A stretch of 64,000 nucleotides of DNA from Jeotgalibacillus campisalis. Its GTDB lineage: Bacteria; Bacillota; Bacilli; Bacillales; Jeotgalibacillaceae. Made by a program: the position numbers and the translations under genes. The stretch spans positions 1 through 64,000 of the forward strand of contig NZ_JXRR01000022.1 of NCBI RefSeq assembly GCF_000829515.1, in the 5' to 3' direction. Numbering within the stretch: the first letter of the stretch is position 1; every line of letters begins with the position of its first letter. Under the pieces are notes generated by a model. It was not told the origin of the DNA, searched no databases, and saw only the letters and a program-made list of their open reading frames with translations. Below are positions 17,643 to 28,180 of this stretch, in pieces.

Positions 17643-19103
17643 TTATGGCAAATAATTTTGTATGTCATTGATATATTTTCGCATGGTTGCTACAGATACA
17701 CCGTGCTTTTGCGCCACTTCTTTTTGGGATACCCGATGAGCTCTAACTTTCTTCCATGAATATTCAACCGCAGCTGCGAGAGCTGGAACATTTTTGAAAG
17801 GATAGCCCTCTTCTGATCCATAAAAGACAATGTGAAACCACATGTAGAATAGACCTTTATTTTCTTCTTTAGCTGCATCAAACGAATGCTTCAGCAGCAA
17901 GACAACTTCATGGGCCCGAAAAAGCGGACGCTGGCTCGTGTAATCGGGAGCACTGCGCAGCAAATGAAAATAATCCTCTTCCACACTTGTAAAGTAAGCA
18001 GGGGGCTCTTCTCCGATTAGAGAAGAATTTAGTAATGATTCTTTAAATAAAACGAACAGTCTTTCCTCAGGATACATCTCCTCAGATAGGACTGTATCAT
18101 CACTCTGGTCATTCCAAGGCTCATGCCCTTCTTTTTCAGGCTGTTCTTCAAGCACACGTTTCCATGCATCCGCAGCAACCTTTTCATGACCTGAATGCCA
18201 CGCAGAATGTGAAAGCCAGAAATAAAAACCTGCGTCTCCTTCAAATCCGCGCTTAACAAGACTTTTCAGCCAGCCATACGCTTTTTCATGACGACCCACA
18301 AGTGCAAATGTCGCACCAAGCTTAAACCGGTGTTCATATAAAAACGGCCGTACATGCTCCAATGCATCCATTAGCTCATCTAATTCATCGACTCGTTCCT
18401 GATAATGATAAAAAACGGCAAGATTGCACAAGGCATGCAAATTACCAGGATTTCGATTCAATACCTCCGTTAACAGAGCAGTTGCCTGATCCGTTTCACC
18501 AAAGTAGAAATAAGCCAGGGCTAAATTGTTATAGGCTGACCAATAATCAGGGAAGCGTTCAATTACTTCTTCGAGCAATTCAATTGCTTCTTTAAAATTT
18601 CCCTCTGCAAGCATTTTTCCGGCTTTCTCCTGATGCATGATCAGCTCATCCTGATCTAAATCCTCATCCCACTCTTCATCATCTTCTTCAAGTGACATAA
18701 GCTCAAGCAAATCCTCTGCATCTTCAACAAATTCACCGTCTTCATTCAGATCCAGATAAGCTGTGGCGTGTTTATAAGCCTCCTGAAAAAGCCCAAGATG
18801 AGCAAAATTATTCGCCATAAAATAATGGATTTCTGTCATAGACGGATCTAATGTGTTCAACACATTTTTCAATCTGTCATTCGAGCTTGCAAATTCACCG
18901 ATTTCCGTCTCGATAATGGCAATCTGCACGACAATCATCGGCTCTTCCGGTTCTAATTCATGTGCACGCTTAATATATTTCAACGCTTTATCTAATTGGC
19001 CACGCTGATACATGACCATTCCTCTGCGGTAATAGCTTTCTCCAGTTGGATTAAACGGATACACTTTTCCCATTCTTTCCGTATTTTTCGATCCTTTTTT
19101 CAT
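17643..19103 (-). CDS. TPR-repeat protein (YvcD-like)
   Basis: This 486-residue protein is built of tetratricopeptide repeats, clearest around residues 20-60 and 155-235. An acidic stretch (LEEDDEEWDEDLDQDE) lies near residue 140, and a C-terminal segment (RVSQKEVAQKHGVSVATMRKYINDI) looks like a helix-turn-helix. It corresponds in place to B. subtilis yvcD, of unknown function. The start was set at the ATG at 19103 because CCGGAGG precedes it; the frame can extend 14 codons upstream without such a site. TPRs suggest a protein-binding role; the C-terminal helix-turn-helix hints at a link to gene control. Confidence 0.85.
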   Translation of the reverse strand: MKKGSKNTERMGKVYPFNPTGESYYRRGMVMYQRGQLDKALKYIKRAHELEPEEPMIVVQIAIIETEIGEFASSNDRLKNVLNTLDPSMTEIHYFMANNFAHLGLFQEAYKHATAYLDLNEDGEFVEDAEDLLELMSLEEDDEEWDEDLDQDELIMHQEKAGKMLAEGNFKEAIELLEEVIERFPDYWSAYNNLALAYFYFGETDQATALLTEVLNRNPGNLHALCNLAVFYHYQERVDELDELMDALEHVRPFLYEHRFKLGATFALVGRHEKAYGWLKSLVKRGFEGDAGFYFWLSHSAWHSGHEKVAADAWKRVLEEQPEKEGHEPWNDQSDDTVLSEEMYPEERLFVLFKESLLNSSLIGEEPPAYFTSVEEDYFHLLRSAPDYTSQRPLFRAHEVVLLLKHSFDAAKEENKGLFYMWFHIVFYGSEEGYPFKNVPALAAAVEYSWKKVRAHRVSQKEVAQKHGVSVATMRKYINDIQNYLP

Positions 19104-19351
19104 GTATAGCCTCCGGACATTGTAGTAACTAAACAATGATAGCATATTTTCCGATTTACCTGTTGCAATTAAGCTGATTCATGAAAAAAGATTTATGTTT
19201 TTAAGGATAGAAATTCCAGCATGGAACCGGACTTCTTCATTAGAATATGATGAGTCACTTAATCTGTTCCTCAAAGACAGCTTAGAAAAGGGGGTTAGTT
19301 TACTGTATTGTTCCCTGCATGCAGCTATTCATTTTTCTAACAGACCATATC

Positions 19352-19390
19352 AAAAAGGTGATCCTTTCGCTTTCTGAAGGACCACCTGCT
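19352..19390 (-). terminator. Terminator of the his operon
   Basis: On the minus strand, GGTGGTCCTTC pairs with GAAAGGATCACC (one mismatch) and is followed by TTTTTG. It lies about 30 bases after the hisIE stop codon. Confidence 0.75.
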
Positions 19391-19419
19391 TTTGACTGTT
19401 TTCTAATAGGGGCTGCCTA

Positions 19420-20064
19420 TTATTTTTTCGGTTTATTGTGACGCTCCTCTAATACATTTAAAACCTCTTTAAATGGCAGATTCTGCTCTCGTAGGAGCAC
19501 CATCGTATGATAAAGAAGATCGGCAGTTTCCCATTTCAATTCTTCTGAATCACGGTTTTTCGCTGCAATGATGACTTCAGAAGCTTCTTCTCCTACTTTT
19601 TTCAGGATCTTATCAACGCCTTCTTCAAACAAATACGTCGTATAAGCTCCTTCCGGCCGCTCTTCATCCCGTTCGGCGATTAACCGTTCAAGCTTGGTAA
19701 GCATACCCGCTGAGTCTTCGTTCACCTGAAGTTCTTCATTTTGATAAAACGTTTCGTCAAAACAGGTTGGCGTGCCTGTGTGACATGCAGGACCTTTTGG
19801 CAAAACACGCACGACCAGGGAATCCTGATCGCAATCCAGTTTAATCTCTGCAATCTGCTGTGTATTTCCGCTCGTTTCGCCTTTATGCCAGAGTTCCTGA
19901 CGTGAACGGCTCCAAAACCATGTTTCTTTTGTATCAATTGATTTTTGAAGAGATTCTTCATTCATATACGCAACCGTCAGCACTTCTCCGGTTTCTGCAT
20001 GTTGAACCACAGCGGGCACTAAGCCGTTTTGGTCAAAGCGAATGCGCGTTACATCCAAACTCAT
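19420..20064 (-). CDS. hisI: Bifunctional HisIE: PR-AMP cyclohydrolase / PR-ATP pyrophosphatase
   Basis: This 214-residue fusion catalyses steps 2 and 3 of histidine synthesis. Residues 1 to about 105 are the HisI cyclohydrolase ([18 protein letters not shown] with the acidic metal ligands, then [11 protein letters not shown] with the Cys ligands). Residues from about 120 are HisE ([33 protein letters not shown]). The start overlaps the hisF stop by four bases. It is the last gene of the operon. Confidence 0.97.
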   Translation of the reverse strand: MSLDVTRIRFDQNGLVPAVVQHAETGEVLTVAYMNEESLQKSIDTKETWFWSRSRQELWHKGETSGNTQQIAEIKLDCDQDSLVVRVLPKGPACHTGTPTCFDETFYQNEELQVNEDSAGMLTKLERLIAERDEERPEGAYTTYLFEEGVDKILKKVGEEASEVIIAAKNRDSEELKWETADLLYHTMVLLREQNLPFKEVLNVLEERHNKPKK

Positions 20065-20819
20065 CGTACATTCACTCCTTCTTCTTTTAAATGCGCTTTT
20101 ACTTCTGCAATACTCGTTTCTTTATAATGAAAAATCGAAGCGGCAAGCGCAGCATCTGCTTTTCCATCTGTGAACACTTCTGTGAAATCCTCTGATTGTC
20201 CAGCTCCGCCGCTTGCAATGACCGGCACTGATACAGCTTCGCTTATTGCCTTTGTCAACGCAATATTAAAGCCTTTTTTTTCACCATCGCTGTCCATACT
20301 CGTCAACAGGATTTCACCCGCCCCGAGATCGACGGCTTCCTTCGCCCATGCCACCGCTTCTTTATCAAGCGGATTTCTGCCGCCATGCGTATAGACGCGC
20401 CATGTTCCAATCGATTCGTCCCATTTTGCATCAATGGCCACTACGATACACTGAGAACCAAAGTAGTCTGCTCCGGCTTTTATTAACTGAGGATCTAAAA
20501 GAGCCGAAGTATTGAGCGACACTTTATCTGCACCTGCACGAAGCAGCCTTTTCATGTCTTGTAGTGTTTTAATTCCTCCGCCCACTGTGAATGGAATGGC
20601 AAGTTCAGATGCTACATCCTGAACGACATCCACCATTGTTTCGCGTCCTTCATGCGAAGCGGAAATATCGAGAAACACCAGTTCGTCTGCTCCCTGCTCA
20701 TCATAGGCACGAGCAAGTTCAACGGGGTCCCCTGCGTCACGAAGCTCTAAGAACTGGATCCCTTTTACGACTCTGCCTTCTTTTACATCTAAACAGGGAA
20801 TAATTCGTTTCGCGAGCAT
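20061..20819 (-). CDS. hisF: Imidazole glycerol phosphate synthase, cyclase subunit
   Basis: This 252-residue (beta/alpha)8 barrel uses ammonia from HisH to close the imidazole ring, giving IGP and AICAR. The catalytic Asp near residue 11 is in [12 protein letters not shown], the second in VAIDAKWDE near 130. Phosphate loops are GGGIKT and ASGGAG. It overlaps hisA by one base and hisIE by four, so the genes are translationally coupled. Confidence 0.98.
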   Translation of the reverse strand: MLAKRIIPCLDVKEGRVVKGIQFLELRDAGDPVELARAYDEQGADELVFLDISASHEGRETMVDVVQDVASELAIPFTVGGGIKTLQDMKRLLRAGADKVSLNTSALLDPQLIKAGADYFGSQCIVVAIDAKWDESIGTWRVYTHGGRNPLDKEAVAWAKEAVDLGAGEILLTSMDSDGEKKGFNIALTKAISEAVSVPVIASGGAGQSEDFTEVFTDGKADAALAASIFHYKETSIAEVKAHLKEEGVNVR

Positions 20820-21547
20820 TAAGAAACCTCCTCAACAGCTTCTTTCACAGTAAACTTATTTGTGTAGATGGCTTTTCCCACGATCGCGCCTGCCACGCCG
20901 CTTCCAGATACCGCCTGTAAAATACGCAGATCCTCAAGTGAGCTGACACCGCCGGAAGCGATAATCTGTGCGCCCGTTGCTTCTGCAAGCTCAAGCACAG
21001 CATCAACATTCGGTCCGCTGAGCATGCCGTCTGTTTCAATATCAGTGAAAATGAAGGTCTTGGCTCCCGCATCAGCCAGCTCCTGTCCAAGATCCACCGC
21101 ACGGAGAGCAGAAGTCTCGATCCAGCCGTGCGTCGCTACAAAGCCGTCTTTTGCATCCAGCCCGATCGCAATACGGTCGCCGTACTTGCCGAGCCACTCT
21201 TTCACAAGTTCTTTATTGGTTACAGCAAGACTTCCAATAATGACCCGGTCCACTCCCTGATCCAGATAGTGAACAACATCTTCTTCTGTGCGGATTCCTC
21301 CACCGACCTGAACCTTTGCAGGCAGTTCATTTACCACACGGAGCACGTACTCATCATTGATCCGTCTGCCGTCTTTGGCTCCATCAAGATCTACCATATG
21401 AATCCATTCAGCGCCTTCATCTACAAATTGCTTTGCCATATCAAAAGGAGAATCTCCATAAATCGTCTCTTGATTATAATCGCCCTGGGTCAGCCGGACG
21501 CATTTACCGTCTCTCATATCTATAGCCGGATAAATTATGAAACTCAT
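20819..21547 (-). CDS. hisA: ProFAR isomerase
   Basis: This 242-residue (beta/alpha)8 barrel isomerises ProFAR to PRFAR. The N-terminal catalytic Asp is in [14 protein letters not shown], the second in [20 protein letters not shown] and ASGGVSS are the phosphate-binding loops. The start overlaps the hisH stop by four bases. Confidence 0.97.
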   Translation of the reverse strand: MSFIIYPAIDMRDGKCVRLTQGDYNQETIYGDSPFDMAKQFVDEGAEWIHMVDLDGAKDGRRINDEYVLRVVNELPAKVQVGGGIRTEEDVVHYLDQGVDRVIIGSLAVTNKELVKEWLGKYGDRIAIGLDAKDGFVATHGWIETSALRAVDLGQELADAGAKTFIFTDIETDGMLSGPNVDAVLELAEATGAQIIASGGVSSLEDLRILQAVSGSGVAGAIVGKAIYTNKFTVKEAVEEVS

Positions 21548-22182
21548 TTGAGCACCTCCATCGATTTTACATAGCGCGTATAGTTTTGAAGCAGCTTCAC
21601 TCCCAAATCCCCGCTTTTCTCCGGGTGAAACTGCATGCCAAATACTTTCTCTTTTCCTACAACAGCAGGTACTTCTCCAAAATAATCCGCAGAAGCAATT
21701 AACGTATCTCTCTCGTGTTCTGTAATATAGTAAGAATGAACGAAATAGACATGATCTTCTTTTAATTCTTCTGTTAAAGGTGACTGTTTATGAAAATCCA
21801 GTTTGTTCCAGCCCATATGCGGAACCTTGTACGAAGAACCATCTTGATCTTTGCCGCTAAAATGAACCGCTCTTCCATTTAACAAACCAAGACCCTTGTG
21901 CAGTCCATTTTCTTCACTTTCTTCAAACAACAGCTGCATGCCGAGACATATGCCAAGAATCGGCTTTCCTTTTTGAACCTGTTCGGTAATAAAAGAAGCG
22001 AGTCCGGTTTCATTCAAAAGCTTCATAGCATCCCGAAAGGCTCCAACGCCTGGAAGAATCAGTGCCTCTGCATGAGCAAGCTGTTCTTTATTATCACTGA
22101 TTATATAGGGCACGTTCATTCGCTCTAGCGCCTTTGAAACACTGAATAAATTGCCCATACCATAATCGACGATTCCAATCAT
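21544..22182 (-). CDS. hisH: Imidazole glycerol phosphate synthase, glutaminase subunit
   Basis: This 212-residue class I glutamine amidotransferase hydrolyses glutamine and passes ammonia to HisF. The nucleophile is Cys79 in [11 protein letters not shown]; the catalytic His and Glu are in MQFHPEKSG near the C-terminus. It begins directly after the hisB stop. Confidence 0.97.
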   Translation of the reverse strand: MIGIVDYGMGNLFSVSKALERMNVPYIISDNKEQLAHAEALILPGVGAFRDAMKLLNETGLASFITEQVQKGKPILGICLGMQLLFEESEENGLHKGLGLLNGRAVHFSGKDQDGSSYKVPHMGWNKLDFHKQSPLTEELKEDHVYFVHSYYITEHERDTLIASADYFGEVPAVVGKEKVFGMQFHPEKSGDLGVKLLQNYTRYVKSMEVLK

Positions 22183-22776
22183 TTATAACATCCCTTTCGT
22201 TGAAGGCACACCTTTCACACGCGGGTCGATGGTGGTGGCTTCATCAAGTGCCCGTCCTAAAGCCTTAAAAATGGCTTCAATCATATGATGGGTGTTGTGT
22301 CCGTAATGAACAATAACGTGCAGGTTCATTCTTGCTTCAAGCGCCAGCTTCCATAAAAATTCATGTACAAGCTCAACATCGAAGGTTCCCACACGGTCTG
22401 TTGGAAAATCTGCTCTCATTTCGAGATGCGGTCGGTTGCTTAAATCGACGACCACCTGAGCCAGCGCTTCATCCATCGGCACGAAGGAATTGCCGTAGCG
22501 TTTAATTCCTTTTTTATCGCCTAGAGATTCCAGCAGCGCCTGACCGAGCACAATCCCGATATCTTCTGTTGTATGGTGATCATCGATTTCTGTATCACCC
22601 TTAGCATCAATCTTCATGTCAAACTGTCCGTGCTTTGTAAATAAGTCAAGCATATGCGTCATAAACGGCACAGCGGTTTCAATTTGAGACTTTCCCTCTC
22701 CATCAATGGAAAAGGAAAGATTAATATTCGTTTCATTTGTTTTGCGGTGAAAGCTGGCTTGTCTGTTTTGACTCAT
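22183..22776 (-). CDS. hisB: Imidazoleglycerol-phosphate dehydratase
   Basis: This 197-residue manganese enzyme converts IGP to imidazole acetol phosphate. The two metal-binding His repeats are present: DDHHTTEDIGI near residue 65 and HYGHNTHHMIEA near 160. It is the single-function type, without the phosphatase of enterobacteria. GGAGG precedes the ATG. About 98 bases separate it from the hisD stop, the widest gap inside the operon. Confidence 0.97.
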   Translation of the reverse strand: MSQNRQASFHRKTNETNINLSFSIDGEGKSQIETAVPFMTHMLDLFTKHGQFDMKIDAKGDTEIDDHHTTEDIGIVLGQALLESLGDKKGIKRYGNSFVPMDEALAQVVVDLSNRPHLEMRADFPTDRVGTFDVELVHEFLWKLALEARMNLHVIVHYGHNTHHMIEAIFKALGRALDEATTIDPRVKGVPSTKGML

Positions 22777-22874
22777 TTTCTGGTCCTCCTAAACATCTGC
22801 TTCTATCCGGTAGATCGTTGCAGGCTTTTTTAAGTAAAGCGATCGTCAACGTCCCCATTAATCTGTGGAACTCG

Positions 22875-24152
22875 TTATCTCCGTTTATCAGAAAATCGGG
22901 CTTCAACTGCTCTCGCATGGGCTTCAAGTCCTTCAAGGCGGGCAAAATGAGCGACTTTTTCTGCATTTTCTATAAAGGCTGCCTCACTGTAGGAAATAAT
23001 GCTGGACTTCTTCACGAAATCCTCCACAGAAAGCGGGCTTGAAAAACGGGCCGTTCCGCTTGTCGGCAGCGTGTGATTAGGCCCTGCAAAGTAATCACCG
23101 ATCGGTTCTGAACTGTATCTTCCAACAAAAATAGCACCGGCATGGCGAATCTTTCCGACTGCTTCCATTGCGTTTTCAAGCTGAATTTCAAGATGCTCAG
23201 GGGCAATTTGATTCACAGCTTGAACGGCTTCCTCCAGACTTTGCGCTACATAGATGACACTTTGCTTATTGATCGCTGTCTCCGCTATTTCTTTACGGGG
23301 CAGCGTTTTAAGCTGTTGGTGTACTTCGTGCGCCACGGCTTCTGCGAGTTCCGGAGATGTGGTCACAAGATTGGCCTGCGACAGTTCACCATGTTCAGCC
23401 TGTGATAGAAGATCTGCTGCCACTTCCCTTGCATGAGCGGTGTGATCAGCAAGTACGGTTATATCACTTGGCCCTGCAATCATGTCTATATCCACAATTC
23501 CAAATACTTCACGCTTGGCCAGTGCAACAAAGATATTGCCCGGACCTGTAATTTTATCTACGCGTTCGATCGTTTCTGTTCCAAAAGCAAGTGCTGCAAT
23601 CGCCTGAGCACCGCCAATTTTATAAATCTCGCGAACTCCGGCAAGACGTGCAGCTGCTAATACACCAGCAGGCACTTTGCCGTCCGGACCAGGCGGTGTT
23701 ACCATCACTACGCGCTTTACACCTGCCACTTGTGCCGGAATAGCATTCATTAGCACCGATGAAGGATAAGCAGCGGTTCCACCCGGCACATAAATTCCCA
23801 CTGCATCCAGCGGTGTGACCTTTTGACCGAGAATCGTTCCATTCTCCTGCGTGGTCATCCACGACTGCTGCGTCTGACGTTCATGGAAAGCTGTAATATT
23901 TGCTGCTGCTTCATTTAAAACAGACCATGTCTTCTCATCCATCTTAAGAACGGCTTCATCCATTTCATCGTCTTCCACTTTTAAAGAAGAAAGATCAGCG
24001 CCGTCAAACTTGGCTGTATAGTTTTTCACTGCCTGATCTCCGTTATGCCGAACATCTTCAATGATCGCTTGAACACTTTTTCGCTGTTCTTCGGTTCCCT
24101 GATCAAGAGAAGGACGGGGAATGGTATAGTCAGATAAATATCGTATATTCAT
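22875..24152 (-). CDS. hisD: Histidinol dehydrogenase
   Basis: This 425-residue zinc enzyme performs the last two oxidations, from histidinol to histidine, with NAD. The signature [13 protein letters not shown], the [17 protein letters not shown] segment with zinc ligands, the NQIAPEHLE motif and [19 protein letters not shown] (start of the C-terminal zinc/His region) are all in order. The length is normal. It follows hisG by 45 bases. Confidence 0.98.
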   Translation of the reverse strand: MNIRYLSDYTIPRPSLDQGTEEQRKSVQAIIEDVRHNGDQAVKNYTAKFDGADLSSLKVEDDEMDEAVLKMDEKTWSVLNEAAANITAFHERQTQQSWMTTQENGTILGQKVTPLDAVGIYVPGGTAAYPSSVLMNAIPAQVAGVKRVVMVTPPGPDGKVPAGVLAAARLAGVREIYKIGGAQAIAALAFGTETIERVDKITGPGNIFVALAKREVFGIVDIDMIAGPSDITVLADHTAHAREVAADLLSQAEHGELSQANLVTTSPELAEAVAHEVHQQLKTLPRKEIAETAINKQSVIYVAQSLEEAVQAVNQIAPEHLEIQLENAMEAVGKIRHAGAIFVGRYSSEPIGDYFAGPNHTLPTSGTARFSSPLSVEDFVKKSSIISYSEAAFIENAEKVAHFARLEGLEAHARAVEARFSDKRR

Positions 24153-24197
24153 AGGGGTTATTCCTTTCCATTCGGGATCAACACTCTTACTTCCTGC

Positions 24198-24836
24198 TTA
24201 CCGGATCGTTTCCTTTGAAATTACCTCATCCAAACGGTCGACCATTTCCTGAATTCGCTGGTGCTTTATTCGGTAGCTGACGGGATTCACGATCAGACGG
24301 GACGTAATATCCACAATATGTTCGTATTCGACAAGCCCGTTTTCCTTCAGCGTGCGTCCAGTTGAAACGATATCCACAATCCGGTCCGTTAACCCGATAA
24401 TCGGGGCTATTTCAATTGAACCATTTAATTTTATAATTTCCACCTGCTCCCCCTGTTCCCGAAAATACGAGGAAGCTACATTAGGATATTTGGTGGCTAT
24501 TTTCGGTGCTACTTCGTTCATCGTAGTATTCGGCAATCCAGCGACTGCAAGATAGCAGCGGCTGATCTCGAGATCGAGCAGCTCGTATACATCACGTTCT
24601 TCTTCCAACATGACATCTTTACCAGCTATGCCCAGATCTGCAACTCCATGTTCCACATAAGTCGGTACGTCCATTGGCTTGGCCAGGATAAATCGCAGCT
24701 TTTCCTCCGGCACGTCGATAATCAGCTTTCTTGAGTCATCAAACTCTGGTGGAAGCTTGTAGCCCGCTCTTTTCAACATAACAACAGCTTCTTCAAAAAT
24801 TCTGCCTTTTGGCATCGCGATTGTTAATTCTTTCAT
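24198..24836 (-). CDS. hisG: ATP phosphoribosyltransferase, short form
   Basis: This 212-residue catalytic subunit performs the first committed step, joining ATP with PRPP. It is the short form that lacks the C-terminal regulatory domain and needs HisZ, which is encoded directly upstream and overlaps it by four bases. The PRPP-loop region [16 protein letters not shown] is visible near residue 155. Feedback control by histidine would act through the HisG-HisZ complex, as known for other short-form systems. Confidence 0.97.
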   Translation of the reverse strand: MKELTIAMPKGRIFEEAVVMLKRAGYKLPPEFDDSRKLIIDVPEEKLRFILAKPMDVPTYVEHGVADLGIAGKDVMLEEERDVYELLDLEISRCYLAVAGLPNTTMNEVAPKIATKYPNVASSYFREQGEQVEIIKLNGSIEIAPIIGLTDRIVDIVSTGRTLKENGLVEYEHIVDITSRLIVNPVSYRIKHQRIQEMVDRLDEVISKETIR

Positions 24837-26020
24837 TCGTTACCGCCTGCCTTTCCTGATCTGCCTACCATCCATTCCACTTCGGTAAATTGAGCAGTGA
24901 AACGATCCATATCACGTACGCCCGTCACATCCTGGCTGATGACCTGCTTGCCTTCTGTGCGCAGCTTATGCGTAAGGGCAATCGCATCTTTTCTTCTTTC
25001 TGCTGAAAATAAAACAAGAATGGTTTCACTTAACTCTGCTTCAGGCGACAGGGCTTCAATCAAGTAATCTAGGCGAATGCCGAATCCGGTGGCTGCTACA
25101 TGAGCCCCGAACTTATGAAGAAGGTGATTATATCGTCCTCCATTGCCTAAAGAATAACCTACTTTATCGGCATATACTTCAAATAAAACGCCCGTATAAT
25201 AACTCATATGACTGACAAGCGAAATGTCTATCGTTACATATTGATCAAGACCATAATCATGAAGAATAGAAAGCAGCTCCTCAAGCTCAGATAAAGGCTC
25301 TGTTCCCTTATCCCCTTCTAAAAGCCCTCGGGCATCCTCAATTGAATCACCATTTCCTCTGATCGCAAGCAAACGCAGCAATCGTTGTTTATCAATAGAA
25401 GAAAGGGATAAAGATTCCACGTGCTTGCGATAGCCTACATAGTTTTTATCATATAAGTATTTTTTAAGCTGCTGAGCGCGTTCTTCTGTTCCCACGATTT
25501 GTAAAAACAGCTCCTGAACAAATTCCATATGGCCAATTGAAATGGTGAAATCTTTCAATCCTACTGTACGCAAGGAAGTAATCAGCAGTGCGATGGTTTC
25601 AGCATCTCCGCTAACAGAAGAATCTCCAATCAGTTCTACACCCATCTGTTCAAACTCTGCAGGGCGTCCTCCCTCACGCTGCTGTGCACGAAACACGTTA
25701 GCTGAGTAGGCGAGCCTCAGTGGATTGCGATCCTTTAAAAGCTTTGATGCCGCTACACGTGCAATCGGTGCTGTCATATCAGGCCGCAATACGAGTGTTC
25801 GACCTTGCTGATCCAGAAGCTTAAACAGCTGCTGATCTAAAATGGCTGAAGCTTCTCCTACTGTTTCATCGTACTCTAGTGTCGGGGTTTCTAAAAATTC
25901 ATAGCCCCATGCAACCATTTCACTTTCGACCTGGGAACGAATTTGTTTTTTCATCTTATATAGATGAGGAAATGTATCTCGCATCCCCATTGGTTTTTCA
26001 AACATAAACAAATCAGACAT
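24833..26020 (-). CDS. hisZ: ATP phosphoribosyltransferase regulatory subunit
   Basis: This 395-residue protein resembles histidyl-tRNA synthetase. It has class II motif-2-like [15 protein letters not shown] and motif-3-like [12 protein letters not shown], but it lacks an anticodon-binding domain; it regulates short-form HisG. It opens the his operon. The promoter is about 165 bases upstream. AAAGGG lies before the ATG at a rather long distance, and the next in-frame ATG (residue 6) is an alternative start. Confidence 0.95.
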   Translation of the reverse strand: MSDLFMFEKPMGMRDTFPHLYKMKKQIRSQVESEMVAWGYEFLETPTLEYDETVGEASAILDQQLFKLLDQQGRTLVLRPDMTAPIARVAASKLLKDRNPLRLAYSANVFRAQQREGGRPAEFEQMGVELIGDSSVSGDAETIALLITSLRTVGLKDFTISIGHMEFVQELFLQIVGTEERAQQLKKYLYDKNYVGYRKHVESLSLSSIDKQRLLRLLAIRGNGDSIEDARGLLEGDKGTEPLSELEELLSILHDYGLDQYVTIDISLVSHMSYYTGVLFEVYADKVGYSLGNGGRYNHLLHKFGAHVAATGFGIRLDYLIEALSPEAELSETILVLFSAERRKDAIALTHKLRTEGKQVISQDVTGVRDMDRFTAQFTEVEWMVGRSGKAGGNE

Positions 26021-26217
26021 AATCGGGACAACCCTTTCTATTTTGGAAAGTGTTTTTTAAATAATCTCATACTTTGGTTCATACCTCCACTTTTCAAGCC
26101 GGAAAGCCATAAAAGCTTGCGGTGGAATGTACCATTCAATTAAAATCCTTTAGTTCGCTAATGTGGTAGTAAAATAAAGATATTTAGTAGTGTACTAATT
26201 TTGCACAGTCTCGTCAA
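26021..26217 (-). promoter_or_regulatory. his operon promoter and leader
   Basis: Minus-strand TTGACG (26217-26212) and TACACT (26194-26189) are 17 bases apart, a good sigma-A promoter. The leader of about 165 bases holds a possible hairpin (CAAGC and GCTTG arms, flanked by CCAC and GTGG) that would involve the GTGGAGG site. It also holds a short frame, MNQSMRLFKKHFPK, that ends before hisZ. I found no convincing T-box core and no run of His codons, so attenuation is only a possibility. Confidence 0.55.
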
Positions 26218-26307
26218 GGGGGATGCGCTGGGGTAAATCGTTAAAAATATTCACTTGATATATCGATCATCCATGTCGAAATTAGCTGGAATAAAATTGT
26301 TATAAAC

Positions 26308-26359
26308 AAAAAACCGCCATGGCTTCCATAGAAATGGTCGTCATAACGGTTTTTTTGTT
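26308..26359 (-). terminator. Terminator of the SurA-N lipoprotein gene
   Basis: AACCGTTATGACGACCAT and its partial complement, ending GGCGGTTTTTTG on the minus strand, form a branched hairpin with a T-run. It lies about 30 bases after the gene's stop. Confidence 0.75.
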
Positions 26360-26390
26360 TTGGGCTTAAAATCTTATAGCCCAATTGATA

Positions 26391-27182
26391 TTAGATTAAC
26401 AGCTCAATGTCCGCTGCTTCTTTTAATTCTTCCACATGCTCTACAAGTGGTTCCTGCTGTTTTTGCTGCATAAGCGACATTCTGATGTTTTCACTTACTT
26501 CTTCAAGATCCGGCATTTCCTGACCGGCTGCTTCATATTGCTCAGCTTGAGAGTCATATGCTTCTTGAATTTCTTCATCCGTAGGTTCTTCTACTGGCAC
26601 TGCCTGTTCGATATACTTGTCAAACTTTAATGATTCAGCAATTTGTTCGCGAAGCGCATCGACTTCCATTCCTTGCTCTTCAAGGATTTCATTCAGCGCT
26701 TCTTCTCCGCCAAACTGCTCTTGGAATGCAGCAAATTCTTCATCAATTTCTTCTTCAGAAGCTGTAACTTCTTCTTCATTGGCTTTTTGAAGAATCAATG
26801 TCTGATTCACAAGTGTATCAAGTGTTTGAGTTTTTATTTGTTCCGCTGCTTCTTCACTTGTCGGGTCTTGGCCCATTTGAGACATTTGACCTTGGATTTG
26901 TGTAAGAGCGGCATTGTAATCTTCGCCTGAAATTTCTTCATCATTGACAGTAGCAACTACTTCATCATCTTCAACTTTTTGTTCATCTAATTTTGCCTGC
27001 ATTTCTTCAGCGGCAGCCTGCTGTTCTTCCTGAGAAGCTTCATCTTGCGAAGCACCTTCTTCTTGCTGTGCTGTTTCTTCTTCAGGTGCATCTGCTGTAT
27101 TTTCTTCGTCATCACTGCATGCCGCTAACCCTAACGCTAACGCTCCTGCTGCAAATGGAAGTAACATTTTTTTGAAATTCAT
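26391..27182 (-). CDS. SurA-N-domain lipoprotein (PrsA-like, no parvulin domain)
   Basis: This 263-residue lipoprotein has a signal peptide ending in the lipobox LAAC near residue 21. A very acidic Glu/Gln/Ala-rich linker runs to about residue 70, followed by a SurA-N chaperone domain (VATVNDEEISGEDYNAALT, then LDTLVNQTLILQKANEE). PrsA proteins have a parvulin isomerase domain after this; here the sequence goes straight to a helical end, so isomerase activity is not expected. The start at 27182 was chosen because the signal peptide begins there, although the frame is open further. It is likely anchored outside the membrane and helps fold secreted proteins. The neighbours are unrelated and it has its own terminator. 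Confidence 0.82.
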   Translation of the reverse strand: MNFKKMLLPFAAGALALGLAACSDDEENTADAPEEETAQQEEGASQDEASQEEQQAAAEEMQAKLDEQKVEDDEVVATVNDEEISGEDYNAALTQIQGQMSQMGQDPTSEEAAEQIKTQTLDTLVNQTLILQKANEEEVTASEEEIDEEFAAFQEQFGGEEALNEILEEQGMEVDALREQIAESLKFDKYIEQAVPVEEPTDEEIQEAYDSQAEQYEAAGQEMPDLEEVSENIRMSLMQQKQQEPLVEHVEELKEAADIELLI

Positions 27183-27434
27183 ACTGATAAAACCCCTTCC
27201 GGATCTTTGTTTCTCATTATTTCTAAGCCTAAAAAGCATTGTAACGGACATTCGATAAAAGATAAACCCAAAACACTTAAAGAAAGTAAATTGACATACA
27301 ATTGTCACTTTTAAAATTTTCTTATTTTTAGTGATATAGCGGCGAAATTTTAAAAGAGATAGAATGGCACCCACCTAAACAAAAGTCCGATCAGATGCTT
27401 TTACTGTCAACTAATTTTGACGCTGATTGATAAT

Positions 27435-27487
27435 AAGTTAACTAAATAATTTTTAGGTTGACTTAAAATCACTGCCACTTATATAAT
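27435..27487 (+). promoter_or_regulatory. bioY promoter with BirA-type operator
   Basis: GTTAAC (27437-27442) and GTTGAC (27457-27462) lie 14 bases apart, the arms of a BirA operator. The second arm overlaps the -35 TTGACT (27458-27463); TATAAT (27482-27487) follows after 18 bases. Biotin-loaded BirA would repress bioY here. Confidence 0.72.
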
Positions 27488-27520
27488 CACTGTAGTACAT
27501 AAGAAAAAGGAGTAGATTAA

Positions 27521-28108
27521 ATGGTTAAAACACCCTTGCATGGCATGGTGCTTGCTTCTCTTTTTGCTGCGTTAATGGCAATTGGAGCGAACATCACATC
27601 CATTGTTCCCATCATGGTAATTGGCAGTATTCCACTCACTCTTCAAACCGTAGTATGCATTCTTTCCGGATTATTATTAGGGAAAAAGTGGGGTCCAGTT
27701 GCCATGGTCATCTACTTATTAATCGGTTTGGCAGGTATGCCTGTTTTTGCTCAATGGTCTGGCGGTTTTCGTACATTAATTAGTCCTACGTTTGGATTTA
27801 TTCTTTCTTATATTGTGGTTGCCTGGTTTAGCGGTCTTATTACAGAGAAAAAGAAAACCTATCCTTTTTTATTCGTTGCCGCTTTCGTAGGAACAGCTAT
27901 TAATTATGGAATTGGCACTAGCTGGATGTACATGGCGTATAAGCTTTGGTTTGCGGCTCCTGAAGGGTTTACTTACGCAATGGCCTGGCTTTGGATGCTG
28001 CCGTTTGTACCGAAGGATCTTATACTGGCGGGAATCGCTGCCATCGTTTCTCAAAAAGTGTTACAGGCATTTCCTCAGACACGCACTCGAAAACAAGCTG
28101 CAGCGTAA
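27521..28108 (+). CDS. bioY: BioY, biotin-binding subunit of an ECF transporter
   Basis: This 195-residue integral membrane protein has about six membrane helices. It binds biotin and works with an energy-coupling module (EcfAA'T, encoded elsewhere). The family signature region GLLLGKKWGPVAMVIYLLIG, then GLAGMPVFA, is clear near residues 49-76. AAAAAGGAG precedes the ATG. The BirA-type operator upstream supports biotin as the substrate. It is transcribed alone, rightward, with a terminator at 28145-28176. Confidence 0.95.
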   Translation: MVKTPLHGMVLASLFAALMAIGANITSIVPIMVIGSIPLTLQTVVCILSGLLLGKKWGPVAMVIYLLIGLAGMPVFAQWSGGFRTLISPTFGFILSYIVVAWFSGLITEKKKTYPFLFVAAFVGTAINYGIGTSWMYMAYKLWFAAPEGFTYAMAWLWMLPFVPKDLILAGIAAIVSQKVLQAFPQTRTRKQAAA

Positions 28109-28144
28109 TTACGTTTCTTTCCGTACATGAAGGCGGTTAACGAG

Positions 28145-28176
28145 AAAGAGGCTGGAACAAGTGTCTCAGCCTCTTT
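28145..28176 (+). terminator. bioY terminator
   Basis: AAAGAGGCTG and CAGCCTCTTT pair around a 12-base loop, 37 bases after the bioY stop. Confidence 0.82.
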
Positions 28177-28180
28177 GATC

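Noticed and set aside
19195-19377. A 60-codon plus-strand frame between the TPR gene and the his operon.
   Set aside because: It has no ribosome site or recognisable motif and runs into the his terminator stem.
26021-26188. A T-box riboswitch in the his leader, because of a GGTAC...CCACCGC stretch.
   Set aside because: The conserved T-box core and a proper specifier loop cannot be seen, so it was not annotated.
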